64,000 bases of DNA, from assembly GCF_026262505.1 (NCBI RefSeq), contig NC_067204.1, positions 8,465,797-8,529,796 on the forward strand, read 5' to 3'. The DNA comes from Trichomonas vaginalis G3. Lineage: Eukaryota; Parabasalia; Trichomonadida; Trichomonadidae. Position numbers and translations under genes: made by a program. Shown piece by piece: positions 29,883-39,514 of this stretch (the first letter of the stretch is position 1; every line of letters starts with the position of its first letter). The notes below the pieces were generated by a model. It was not told where the DNA came from, made no database searches, and saw only the letters and a list, made by a program, of their open reading frames with translations.

Positions 29883-30825
29883 TTAAATATTATTTAAATA
29901 TAATGGAGTAATAAAATAAATCGGAATTTCTATTAATTTATTGTCAACTTCAACTAATGCATTGCCGTTAATATATCTAACAAATTCAGCTATTGTGTCA
30001 AATCTTCGTCTTCTTTTTGTCATTGATTTATCAGTTTTTCCATAATCGAGATGAATCAAAACTTTATCCCCTTGTTTAAAATTCATGAGCCCCGAATTAA
30101 TTTGTTCACGTTTAACATCATTCAACCTTTCCATTTGCTTTCTAATATATTCCCATTCTTTTGAAATATCATTTTTCATTTCCACCGGTTTCATGTTTAT
30201 TGTTCTATGCATGTATTATTGTAATAATATACTAACTGTTGTATGATGGAGTCATGATTTCCATCCCAGTATATCTGACCATTAACCCCTAACGCATCTC
30301 TAAGAGTTCTCATTACCGCATCAAACTATTTTATTATGAAACGTATATGGAGAGGATGAAAAGTAAAAATTAATTTGTGGGAAATAATGAGCCATAGCTG
30401 CCTGAAATCCTTTATCACCATCACCCCTTATAATTATCTACTCTTTCATGATCTAGTAAGTATTGAATAGCTCTTCTTGTTTCCTGTTCTGTTTTCCCTT
30501 TCACCGGAATGCAATATAATATCTGGTGTTAATGTTAATGGCAAATAAATAAGTAACGTTTCCTCTTGAATATTCTAAATGATCGATTTCGTATGAATAT
30601 GGATATGGTGCAAATGAAGGGCGACTAAATTTTTCTTTTAACGGTTGAATTTTTGGGTCAAATGGTTTATTTAATATTTTGAAATCCTTTTTAAAATCTT
30701 TTTGCTTCTTTAATGTTTGAAATGGATATAATAAAGTGAATGATGAAGGATTAACTGAAGGAGGAGGAGGTACTGTCGTTGGAGGGTTTGGTGTTGCAGT
30801 GGTTTAATTTTATCTGCTTTGATTT
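29883..30825 (-). pseudogene. Retrovirus-like (rve/DDE) integrase of Polinton 1, broken
   Basis: The C-terminal open part (29,883-30,212) carries an SH3/chromo-like end domain (FKQGDKVLIHLDYGKTDKSM, then TIAEFVRYINGNALVE). Upstream on the same strand are decayed parts of the catalytic core (DHLEYSRGNVTYLFAIN-like, then FYFSSSPYTFHNKIV-like). Polinton integrases have the same order: core, then end-recognition domain. Fossil with about four breaks. Confidence 0.7.
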
Positions 30826-30831
30826 TGGATT

Positions 30832-31500
30832 TCATTCCCCCTTCATTAATTCTGGATGTATTCTATTCATTTGTTTTAAATATGCTGTATATAAAGGTTT
30901 GATATACTTTCCCGCTTCGAGTTTATGTTGAAGGATGAATTCCAAAAGTTGATCTTCATTTAAAAGTCGGGCTGAATATGGTTTAACTAATGAATCATAA
31001 ATTAAAGCTTGTGCTTCATTTATGGTCTGAAGGACCTGGGCGTTTTGTTCCTTTGGTTTTTGTTCCTTTGGTTTTTGTTCCTTTTGTTTTTGTTCCTTTT
31101 GTTTTTGTTCCTTTTGTTTTTGTTTCTTTGGTTTTTGTTCCTTTTGTTTTTGTTCCTTTGGTTTTTGCGGCTCAGGATTATATAATTTATATAATTTATA
31201 TAATTCATCAATATCTTCTTCTGTTAATACTTTATTTTTGAAATCTTTCAATTGTTTAAGTTGTGATTTACTTTTTCCCTTTGAATATTCATTATTTTTA
31301 ATTTTGTCTTTAATTTTAGAAATTATTTTATCATGATATTTCAAAACTTCATTTTTATAATACGAATAATAATAATCCATATCATCACCCGTTATATTGT
31401 TATCATGTTTTTGGAGATATGATTTTAATTCATAATAATTAAGAAAATTTTGATTAAGTACTAAATCATCAATTAAATTTTTTAAATCTGTGTTATCCAT
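30832..31500 (-). CDS. Low-complexity K/Q/E/P-repeat protein next to the integrase
   Basis: 222 residues. The N-terminal part is a charged helix (MDNTDLKNLIDDLVLNQNFL). In the middle lies a run of about ten copies of the six-residue unit KEQKPK/KEQKQK (roughly residues 112-152). The C-terminal part (LLNEDQLLEFILQHKLEAGK) ends at PELMKGE. It lies directly before the integrase remnant on the same strand and may be an N-terminal extension or separate gene. The 18-base DNA repeat is prone to slippage, so unit number probably varies between copies. Confidence 0.5.
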   Translation of the reverse strand: MDNTDLKNLIDDLVLNQNFLNYYELKSYLQKHDNNITGDDMDYYYSYYKNEVLKYHDKIISKIKDKIKNNEYSKGKSKSQLKQLKDFKNKVLTEEDIDELYKLYKLYNPEPQKPKEQKQKEQKPKKQKQKEQKQKEQKQKEQKPKEQKPKEQNAQVLQTINEAQALIYDSLVKPYSARLLNEDQLLEFILQHKLEAGKYIKPLYTAYLKQMNRIHPELMKGE

Positions 31501-34167
31501 TTATATAAAAATAAAATAAGTGTTTTAAGGGTGCCCACCTCTTTGAATCATAGTATCAAAACCATTATTTACGGTTCCTTTTGTCTCTTCTGTGGCATTT
31601 TATTAAATAAATGGCATACAACATCCATTTTCACAACATACAGCCTTAGTGTGTGCTCCTGTTAATGCAGTCTTACCGATTGTTAAGCGAGTCATTGACC
31701 CGTTTTTAAGTTGTAAATTAATATTCTGACCATCAAATATCACTTTATCATTTATTATATCCAAATAATTTTTAGGTGTTAATTGTTTATTTTGTCGTAA
31801 ACTAACTCCTTTCATTTTTTGTGCAATCTTTTTAAAATCACTTCCATCAATTGAACCGTTGAATGAAGTATAACACTTAGGACATAAAGCAACCATGTTA
31901 TCACCTTGTTTCTCAATTGCTAAACCCAATAACTTCTTCTCATGTGCTTTTTCTTCAGCTTTATTCTTTAATTTAGGTTTAAATTTCTCATTAAAACAGA
32001 AGAAATCAAAAGGTGCGAATTTGTAAATGTTTTTATCATAAAATTTTTTATCGGTTACAATTGCTTGAAATGCTTGAGTGTTAGGAAGATTTGGGTCGCC
32101 AGCGATTGCCCAATAAGATGAATCAGTATCACCTTCAATGAAATGAAAACGATTAACATCCATGCATTTATACATAAAATCATAAATGAAAACCAAATAC
32201 CAGTATTTTGCGTTATCTAAAGTGAAGAATGCCTCTTGTAAACATGTATCACATCTATAAAATCTATCTTTAAGCATCACTTGATACGTATCCTCTCCTA
32301 TTTCTCTTATGTTTTTAAACTTATTTGACATACATGCAACGCGTGCCTTCTGTGCATTCATTATTTTAGTCTTTGCGTAATTTTGTGTATTCATTGCATC
32401 GTAACCATATGATCCATTAAGTGAAATCTTGCAAAATAAACTTTTTCCTTTATTTCCTTCTAATTCAGCCTTTTGTCTTTCATTCATAAATTCGTTCGCA
32501 AATTCATTAAAACAAGTGTTTTTAGTAAATGTTAAAATTGATTGAATGTCATCAATGATAAAATGAAATCTGTCTATTAGATACCAAAGATAATAAGAAG
32601 AAAATGGTTGATATTGGTTGTGTGTTGATGCTAACTGAGTTAATTTCTCTGTTTCTGGTCAACTGGTAGATTGTTTGATTTCATGTAATTATACATAAAA
32701 CTGACCAATTGTTTTTTCATCTGTGATAATATCTAAGTTTCTTATTATCGGTAAAAAGTTTATGTAATCATTAATGTATTTTTCATCAATGTGACCCTTT
32801 ACTTCAGCCACGAATAAAGTATTTTTCTTCTTAATATTCCCAGTGCTTTTGCTTTCTTTGTTGCTCATCAAAATGATAACACCATTCAATCTTCCCGGCA
32901 TATACATTTTATGGTCAGTATATTGAATGAAATCATGAGGATTAGATGAAAATGATGAAGGATATAATGAATTAAAGTCAACACCAACGAAATGAGTCAT
33001 AATGTTGGAAGTGTCCTCATTTGATACAGTTTTAGTTTCTGGATTATATGAAAGTTTATTAATGTGCGTGATTCCTTTAAGATTTACTCTATGTTGAACA
33101 TTTGATAACCACCAGTAATTCCATTACGGAGGATGTGATAAGCTTCAACTGAATCTAGAGTCATTGGTAAATTATTTTTTAATGTATAATTTCTTAAATT
33201 GATTCTTAAACGTTGAACATCTTCATCTTTATTTGATTTTACGACATTGCAATAACAACACATTAACTGACAATTTTCTTTGGTATGTGGTTTTTCATTA
33301 TCGATTCTATCTAATGTTGGTTTATTAGCATATGTAAACGCTTTACCACACATTTTGCATTTAGATGAAAGGATTAAATCGTGATAGTATTGATAGTCAT
33401 CCATTGAAACATTGTTTTTAGTATCCCTTTCTGCTTTTTCATCTTGTTTCTTATATGAATCAATTTTATATTTCCAATACTTTTTTGTTAATTCAAAACT
33501 TGATTCCACATTTTCTTCTTCTGGATATGTTTCGTTAGGATTAAAGTTCTTATATGCTAAAGCGTAACGAATCATTGATGCATTCGATGATAAAGAAAGA
33601 TTATGAAGCATGTCAATTTTATAAACAAATGTTTCTTCAATAATTTTATCAATTGGGTCAATCATAATTTCAACGTCTTTATTGCAATAATGAATAAAAT
33701 ATTCTAATCTATTCTCAAAATTTTTAGCATCATTGAGATATATTTGATAATCTGAATCGGATATTGTTTCTTGAGTTAATGCTGAATAAAATGAATCTTG
33801 TGAATGGTTCCTCTTTATATAATTCATCTTCGTAATTCTCCCATGTGATGAATTGATAAGGGAAAAAGGATTTAACACGTGATTTATTGTTTCCGAAATC
33901 TTGAGTGAATTGGTCTAATGTTCCACCCGCTATATAATTTCTGATGTCAATAAATCTTAATTCATATGGACAGTTTGTTTTCTTTACAATGATTTGCTTA
34001 AATTGAGAAGAAGAACCCAGCATTGATTTTATTTTCCATTTTGCAGTGTTTAAATCACGAAGAATTAAATTTAAATCAAACTTTCCCGAATTAAAACCTA
34101 TGATATTCACTTTATTGAATTCCTCATCTAGAAGTTCTTTAAATGCTTCCTTCTGTTTTTCATTTAA

Positions 34168-34203
34168 TGTATGGGACAAAGTCCCCGCCGTTTGGTCCGT
34201 TTG
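34168..34203. repeat. Mini-hairpin pair inside the polymerase gene
   Basis: GGACAAAGTCC followed by GCCGTTTGGTCCGTTTGCGGC. In frame, encoding KPQTDQTAGTLSH. It lies about 150 bases from the larger block at 34,342. Confidence 0.6.
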
Positions 34204-34341
34204 CGGCTTCATTAATTCTTCATATTGTTCAATATTTGATTTAGCAACTAATGAACAGGTTGAAAATAAAAATTCAATCCAATCAGAGATGAAAGAATCA
34301 CTTGATGTTAAGCAAAAATTCCTCGTAAATGTTTTATCACG

Positions 34342-34404
34342 GTCTACGACCTCGCCGCTTCGGTCTGAAAGACCTTCAGGACTCAAAGAGTCCGTTTGCG
34401 GCTT
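34342..34404. repeat. GC-rich mini-hairpin block inside the polymerase gene
   Basis: Shares about 45 consecutive bases with 26,815-26,862, including GGTCTGAAAGACC and GACTCAAAGAGTC, in the same orientation and the same reading frame although the two genes are unrelated. Confidence 0.85.
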
Positions 34405-35202
34405 TATTTTGACAGTTGATGATACCATAAATGGTTTTAAGTAAGCGTTCAAAGTTGCACATTCAGAAAGTTGAAGTTCTTCTTTAGTCTCTAATGTTTC
34501 GAAGTCAAAAGTAATATAATATCTTGTTGGTTTATAATATTCCTGCAAATTGTGAGCTAATAGCCATTGATATATCTTCTGTTTCGTGATATGTGGTGCA
34601 TATGGTTGTTGTGTGTTTTGCAATTGAACGTCTTGAATTAATCTTCCATTATTTTCTTTACATTTCTCACAATGTTTTAAAAATCTTCTTTGGTTTTTCC
34701 TTTCTGGGTCATCACGGATAGAATATACTTCTTCTTTGCAAAAGGGGCAAACTTTATATCCTGTGAGTGCTTCAACGTCTGTAATTCTGTCAGCGTGAAG
34801 TTTTCCACATGGACTCTGTGTTAATAAAATATTTACTGTTTCAAATTCTGGATCTATCATTATTGATTCCACTAATGGAAAGTCTACCTTATTTATGTCT
34901 ACGTCTTCTGGTTGAGGGTCACAATAATAAAAATCAATATTAACGTTTAACATTCTTGCTAACCTCTCACTTTCTGATGAAATGTCAAATCCTTCATATG
35001 CATCTATGGCTTCATTTAAATAACTTCTACGAGTTTTAGGATTAACACCATCAGGAATGTTATAGAAGCGTTTAAATAACCTTCTACCTTCGGCTCTTAT
35101 TTGATTATCATTCATTTTAGCTGTTCCGTTTTTGTTCATTTATGTAAGAATAAAAAATTAAAAAATAAATAAAAATAAAGTTTATTTTTTTAAAGTCCAG
35201 GG

Positions 35203-36315
35203 CTAAAGTCCATAAAATGAATTAAGAACACATAAATTTTTATCATCTGCGACGTGACGAATACATTTTAATTTACTCAAGAATGCGTACCCTGATACAT
35301 TAAATCTAATTCCTGTCTTATTTAATTTCACAACTTTGAAAAGGAATGTATGAATAGCTATAAAATGATGAGATGATGTTTTATGGGTTGCTTCCATTTT
35401 TTCTGAAATAAATGAATAAATATAATGTTTATAAGTTTTCATATCTTTTATATTCTTAATAACGAATGGTATAGACCTTTCAACTTCGTCTTCCTTCGGT
35501 GCTGTTCTTTCATATGAAACATTATTAGTATCTTCAATAATGAAACCACAATCGCATAAAATTTTATATGTACCAATTGTTTCTTTTGATATTTTATCTA
35601 ACAAATCAAAAACTTTATCAACACCTGTACATTTATTTAAATAATAATTTGTGTAAATATCATGGTCTTCTTTCTTAATCGTATTTGTTGCATATGTTAC
35701 ATTTTTCAGTGCTTTTTTGAATTTTTCAGAATCAAGAGGAGGTGAAAGTAATATACATGGATAATCTCCATCGTCAATAAATTGTAACTTATGTTTATGA
35801 ATAAATTTTGTGCCTTCTTCTGAAAGTGTTTCATCTATTTCACCATCTAATAAATTTTTAGTAGATTCCAAAAAGTAATTTTTATATCTTTCTTCATGAG
35901 ATTTTTGAACTTCTGATTCTGAAGCTGGGATATTCATTAAACCCTCTACTTCATTCTCATTATATTTTTCAACTTCTCTTAATTCCTTAATTTTTTCATC
36001 TATTTCATCTCTTATTTTTTCCAGTCTTTCAATTTCATCATATTCATCATCTTTAATCCGTTCTTCATAATATTCAGGGAAAACATCAGGTTCTTTAGGT
36101 TTTTCTTCTTCAGATGTGGGATATAAGAAATTTATAACATCATCTTTATTCATTTTTCCATCATAATCTAAATCATTTAATAACTCCGCGAATTTTTGAC
36201 AATTTCTTAAATAATATTTATTAACTTCATAACTCGCCTCCTCTAATATATCCTTTATTTCCTCGTTTGTGAATCCCAATTTTTTAACGTCGTTAGTCTT
36301 GACACTCATTTTCAT
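35203..36315 (-). CDS. 370-residue unknown protein, related to the N-terminus of Polinton 2 polymerase
   Basis: Starts at the inner edge of the right TIR. Residues about 10-65 (LGFTNEEIKDILEEASYEVN, then KFAELLNDLDYDGKMNKDDV) resemble the first 60 residues of the 651-residue polymerase N-terminal frame in Polinton 2 (LEHSEIKQLLTEANIDVAKH, ALADILNDYNGAISYDRIHE). A long acidic coiled coil follows (about 85-125), then an alpha/beta part with CDCGFIIEDTN. It stands directly upstream of the polymerase on the same strand, 63 bases away. So here a polymerase-associated N-terminal module may be a separate protein; a terminal-protein or processivity role is a guess. The frame looks whole. Confidence 0.6.
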   Translation of the reverse strand: MKMSVKTNDVKKLGFTNEEIKDILEEASYEVNKYYLRNCQKFAELLNDLDYDGKMNKDDVINFLYPTSEEEKPKEPDVFPEYYEERIKDDEYDEIERLEKIRDEIDEKIKELREVEKYNENEVEGLMNIPASESEVQKSHEERYKNYFLESTKNLLDGEIDETLSEEGTKFIHKHKLQFIDDGDYPCILLSPPLDSEKFKKALKNVTYATNTIKKEDHDIYTNYYLNKCTGVDKVFDLLDKISKETIGTYKILCDCGFIIEDTNNVSYERTAPKEDEVERSIPFVIKNIKDMKTYKHYIYSFISEKMEATHKTSSHHFIAIHTFLFKVVKLNKTGIRFNVSGYAFLSKLKCIRHVADDKNLCVLNSFYGL

Positions 36316-37119
36316 ACGAATTAAAAAAATAAATTATTCAAAAAATGTAAGACATGAATTTTTAAAGTTTATTTTTCATTCATGAATGATAATTATATCT
36401 GATTTCTTTTACTCTCTCATACATACTAGATTTGAAGAATTCAGAACTTTTACCATAATCTCCTAAATGTTTTCTTATCCCTAACGTGTGCCAGTTATTA
36501 TATGAAACTGTATAAACTTTATCTTTATCTTTACACCTTTCATCACTTCCAATATATTTATATCTCAGTTTTGATTTTGCATTTTCATATTCATTAACGT
36601 TTAATAATTCGCAGTCTTCCTTTTTAAATAAATGTTTAAGATATTCAGGATTTAATACTCTACGTTTATATGCTCCTAACTTAGTTCTAAAGGTTTTTCT
36701 ACAAAATTTAGGAATTCCATCCTCTTTAATGTCATCAATGATTTCCATTTCATTATTTTCCATTTCTTCTTCTCGTTTATGAGGTCTTTGATTATGACTC
36801 CATTGATTCCATGAAATTAAATATTCTTTATCATTATATTTATACCTCATTAGCTTATTTTGGCTTTCATATTCATTTAATAATTCACAATCTTCATTTT
36901 TAAATTGAAGTTTAACCCATTCAGGATTTAAACAATGTTTAATTAATCGCGGAATATCTGACATCATCTATATATAGCTTCTTTTATAAAAGATAAAAAA
37001 ATAAATTATTTTAAAATTAATGTTAATTCTTTAATGATTTATAAATAAATATATTTTAATGCATCGTCTATATATAGATGATACAAAAAAAGTCACACAA
37101 CCCGCACTCATATACTACT
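36303..37119 (-). repeat. Polinton 1 right terminal inverted repeat (817 bp)
   Basis: Inverted partner of 14,786-15,602; ends CCCGCACTCATATACTACT, directly followed by the AAAATC target duplication (37,120-37,125). Confidence 0.92.
36380..36967 (-). CDS. TIR-borne gene, right copy (two-repeat protein)
   Basis: 195 residues, lying entirely within the TIR, so each Polinton end carries a copy. It has two related units: NEDCELLNEYESQNKLMRYK followed by YNDKEYLISWNQW, and KEDCELLNVNEYENAKSKLR followed by a longer YTVSYNNWH. This unit (ELL-x-EY, KL-x-YK, W near the end) resembles the repeated zinc-finger-like or nuclease-associated modules of giant-virus proteins, but the cysteine pairs are missing, so the resemblance is only structural at best. 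It starts near CATCTATATATAG sequence. Function unknown; being terminal, it would be transcribed outwards-in from both ends. Confidence 0.6.
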   Translation of the reverse strand: MMSDIPRLIKHCLNPEWVKLQFKNEDCELLNEYESQNKLMRYKYNDKEYLISWNQWSHNQRPHKREEEMENNEMEIIDDIKEDGIPKFCRKTFRTKLGAYKRRVLNPEYLKHLFKKEDCELLNVNEYENAKSKLRYKYIGSDERCKDKDKVYTVSYNNWHTLGIRKHLGDYGKSSEFFKSSMYERVKEIRYNYHS

Positions 37120-37597
37120 AAAATCTTCTGAAAAATAATATCACATAAACTCATATTATTTTCTAATATATAACTATTTTATATAAAAATCAAATTCAAT
37201 GATCTTAAAAGCGAAGGATAAACCTCAAAATTTACGAATATAATGAGTGGGAATATAATGCTTATCTATCATAAAACCATATGAAATATCAATTTTTGCT
37301 TTACGCCTATTCCCACTCATTATATTCGTAAATTTTGAGGTTTATCCTTCGCTTTTAAGATCATTGAATTTGATTTTTATATAAAATAGTTATATATTAG
37401 AAAATAATATGAGTTTATGTGATATTATTTTTCAGAAGATTTCATTCTATATGCCTATGAAAAGTACTCTCAAAACCAACTTTTCCTAATTATAATTAAA
37501 TCTAGAATATTGTATTATGCTTAGTATTATTTCATTTTTCTCATTCAATTTAGAATTTACAAATGTCAAAAAATTGAGAGCTGTCACTTTTGATGAA
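37120..37597. mobile_element. Palindromic element copy 2, right piece
   Basis: Resumes the palindromic element where 14,785 left off, runs through the left arm, then jumps (at about 37,306) straight into the right arm. The central 600 bases of copy 1 (about 4876-5481) are missing. It ends at 37,597, about 18 bases short of the copy 1 end, directly against the 83 bp repeat. Confidence 0.88.
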
Positions 37598-37680
37598 TCA
37601 ATAAATTGTCACTTTTTCAGCAATAAATCTGGGCTGAAAGCAACCACAAATAATTTATTATTGACAGTATGGGGGTTTTT
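37598..37680 (+). repeat. 83 bp direct repeat, right copy
   Basis: Same orientation as 14,538-14,620, one visible difference. It flanks the palindromic element plus nested Polinton, as a long target-site duplication would. Confidence 0.9.
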
Positions 37681-39512
37681 AACGTGGATTTTGTTTTAGT
37701 GTGGAACCGTTTTTTGACCGTAGAGGTCGAAGGTTCAAATCCAGATTTTCAATTTTTTCCAAGTTACATCTCAATGAAAATCCACGCTAAAACAGTCTAG
37801 CATTATCTGCAAGTCCTACGAACAGGATCTCGGTGGATATAATATCAAATACATGTATGGATGCATATATATGAAATACTAATAAAATTGATGTTTATTA
37901 AAAATTATGATTAAATTTTTCATCAAACTTCTTATTTTATAGATTAATACATAATATCAATCTATATTGTATATCATTTTATCATTCAAAAGGAATAATA
38001 ATATCAAATTAAAATTAGATCATTGTTTTTCTGAGCAAGAATGTCAAACATTGAAAACAATGTTTATTTATTTCAATTATAAACTAATTATACGATAAAT
38101 ATTCCCATTTATGCATTCTATTTTCTGCATTTAAGAAGATCATAATAAATTTAACTAGGATTCAAAATTGTGTATAATATAGTTATATCAACCTTCTTCT
38201 ATGGCGATACCTACAACTCTCTTTTATATAATCCAAACTATTATATGTAATCTTGGGAAAGTGTATTAACTTTTGAGATATTGTGATGAAATATTTATAT
38301 ATTTCAATCATAATTAGGTATGACATGATATTTGTCATATAAACATCTATGAAAATTTACTTTAATATGTTTCTAGATGCATCTCAATGAAAATCCACGC
38401 TAAAACAGTCTAGCGTTATCTGCAAGTCCTACGAACAGGATCTCGGTGGATATAATATCACATGCATGTGTAGATATATATTTAAGCAAATTTAACATAA
38501 CTCACTATGTATCAATTATAAAAATATATTATCAATCATAAAAATACTATATTACCTAATTTATCATATCGTTTATTAACATTGACATCATATATCAATA
38601 TTTTGATTTAATATCATTTTAATCAAAAAAAATAAATTTAAATACATTGTTAGCTAAGACTTTTGATTGAAGAAATAATAAATACATTATTATGTAAAAA
38701 TTGATATTATAATAAAATAAGAAGTTTGATGAAAAATTTAATCATAATTTTTAATAAACATCAATTTTATTAGTATTTCATATATATGCATCCATACATG
38801 TATTTGATATTATATCCACCGAGATCCTGTTCGTAGGACTTGCAGATAACGCTAGACTGTTTTAGCGTGGATTTTCATTGAGATGCATCTAGAAACATAT
38901 TAAAGTAAATTTTCATAGATGTTTATATGACAAATATCATGTCATACCTAATTATGATTGAAATATATAAATATTTCATCACAATATCTCAAAAGTTAAT
39001 ACATTATAATAAGATTCTTTGTAATAGTCTGCAATTTACTTGAAAAAGTGTGTGAATCACAAATACTCAGAACTTGTATAGATCTATTACACTAAACTAT
39101 TAATGTTAGTCAAATATGTTGTGATCTTCTTAAATGCAGAAAATAGAATGCATAAATGGGAATATTTATCGTATAATTAGTTTATAATTGAAATAAATAA
39201 ACATTGTTTTCAATGTTTGACATTCTTGCTCAGAAAAACAATGATCTAATTTTAATTTGATATTATTATTCCTTTTGAATGATAAAATGATATACAATAT
39301 AGATTGATATTATGTATTAATCTATAAAATAAGAAGTTTGATGAAAAATTTAATCATAATTTTTAATAAACATCAATTTTATTAGTATTTCATATATATG
39401 CATCCATACATGTATTTGATATTATATCCACCGAGATCCTGTTCGTAGGACTTGCAGATAATGCTAGACTGTTTTAGCGTGGATTTTCATTGAGATGCAT
39501 CTAGAAACATAT
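37681..39512. repeat. Nested inverted repeats with a four-copy 75 bp core
   Basis: Outer arms about 37,768-38,148 and 39,127-39,502 are near-perfect inverted copies. Inner arms about 38,264-38,478 and 38,800-39,005 likewise. A core of about 75 bp (landmarks CGCTAAAACAGTCTAGC and TCCTACGAACAGGATCTCGG) occurs four times, near 37,785, 38,395, 38,805 and 39,425. No gene is present. A B-box-like GGTTCAAATCC with a preceding small hairpin (GACCGTAGAGGTC) lies at about 37,718-37,742. The last repeat unit is cut at 39,512 by the element below and resumes after it. Confidence 0.85.
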
Positions 39513-39514
39513 TA

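Larger units (their letters stand above)
31603..35139 (-). pseudogene. Family-B DNA polymerase with embedded HNH domain, broken
   Basis: About 3.5 kb on the minus strand. Visible parts: an N-terminal zinc-finger-like CPFCKEE/HCEKC region; exonuclease-type YYITFDFET (Exo I); YCNKDVEIM (Exo III); palm motif A in VGVDFNSLYPSS; motif B in KISLNGSYGYD; motif C in GDTDSS. Between Exo III and motif A, in the frame at 33,084-33,878, sits an HNH-type nuclease pattern: CKMCGKAF, LDRIDNEKPHTKENCQL, CCYCNVVKSNKD. Polinton polymerases are protein-primed family B; the HNH insert is not a usual part. A mini-hairpin block (34,342-34,404) encodes TDSLSPEGLSDRSGE within the N-terminal part. Fossil with about three or four breaks. 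Confidence 0.85.
14786..37119. mobile_element. Maverick/Polinton element 1 (22.3 kb), complete ends, many broken genes
   Basis: Both ends are present: 817 bp terminal inverted repeats that begin AGTAGTATATGAGTGCGGGT, flanked by the 6 bp duplication AAAATC (14,780-14,785 and 37,120-37,125). Polintons are known for long TIRs starting with AG and 6 bp duplications. Parts from left to right: TIR gene, unknown genes, two amphipathic peptides, major-capsid-like region, packaging-ATPase-like region, unknown virion-type genes, tail-fibre-like gene, KilA-N gene, tRNA-like cassette, primase-polymerase/helicase, integrase, family-B polymerase, 370-residue gene, TIR gene. The near-identity of the TIRs suggests a recent insertion, but the genes carry about twenty breaks in total, so it is not a working copy. 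No cysteine protease was recognised. Confidence 0.93.

Noticed and set aside
30990-31241. Plus-strand frame of F/V/P repeats (FVPLVFVPFVFVP)
   Set aside because: It is the antisense of the KEQKPK repeat of the minus-strand gene.
37690-37760. tRNA-Ser/Leu-like gene with long variable arm (GGTTCAAATCC with GACC/GGTC hairpin before it)
   Set aside because: No A box or 5' half can be found; mentioned only within the repeat entry.
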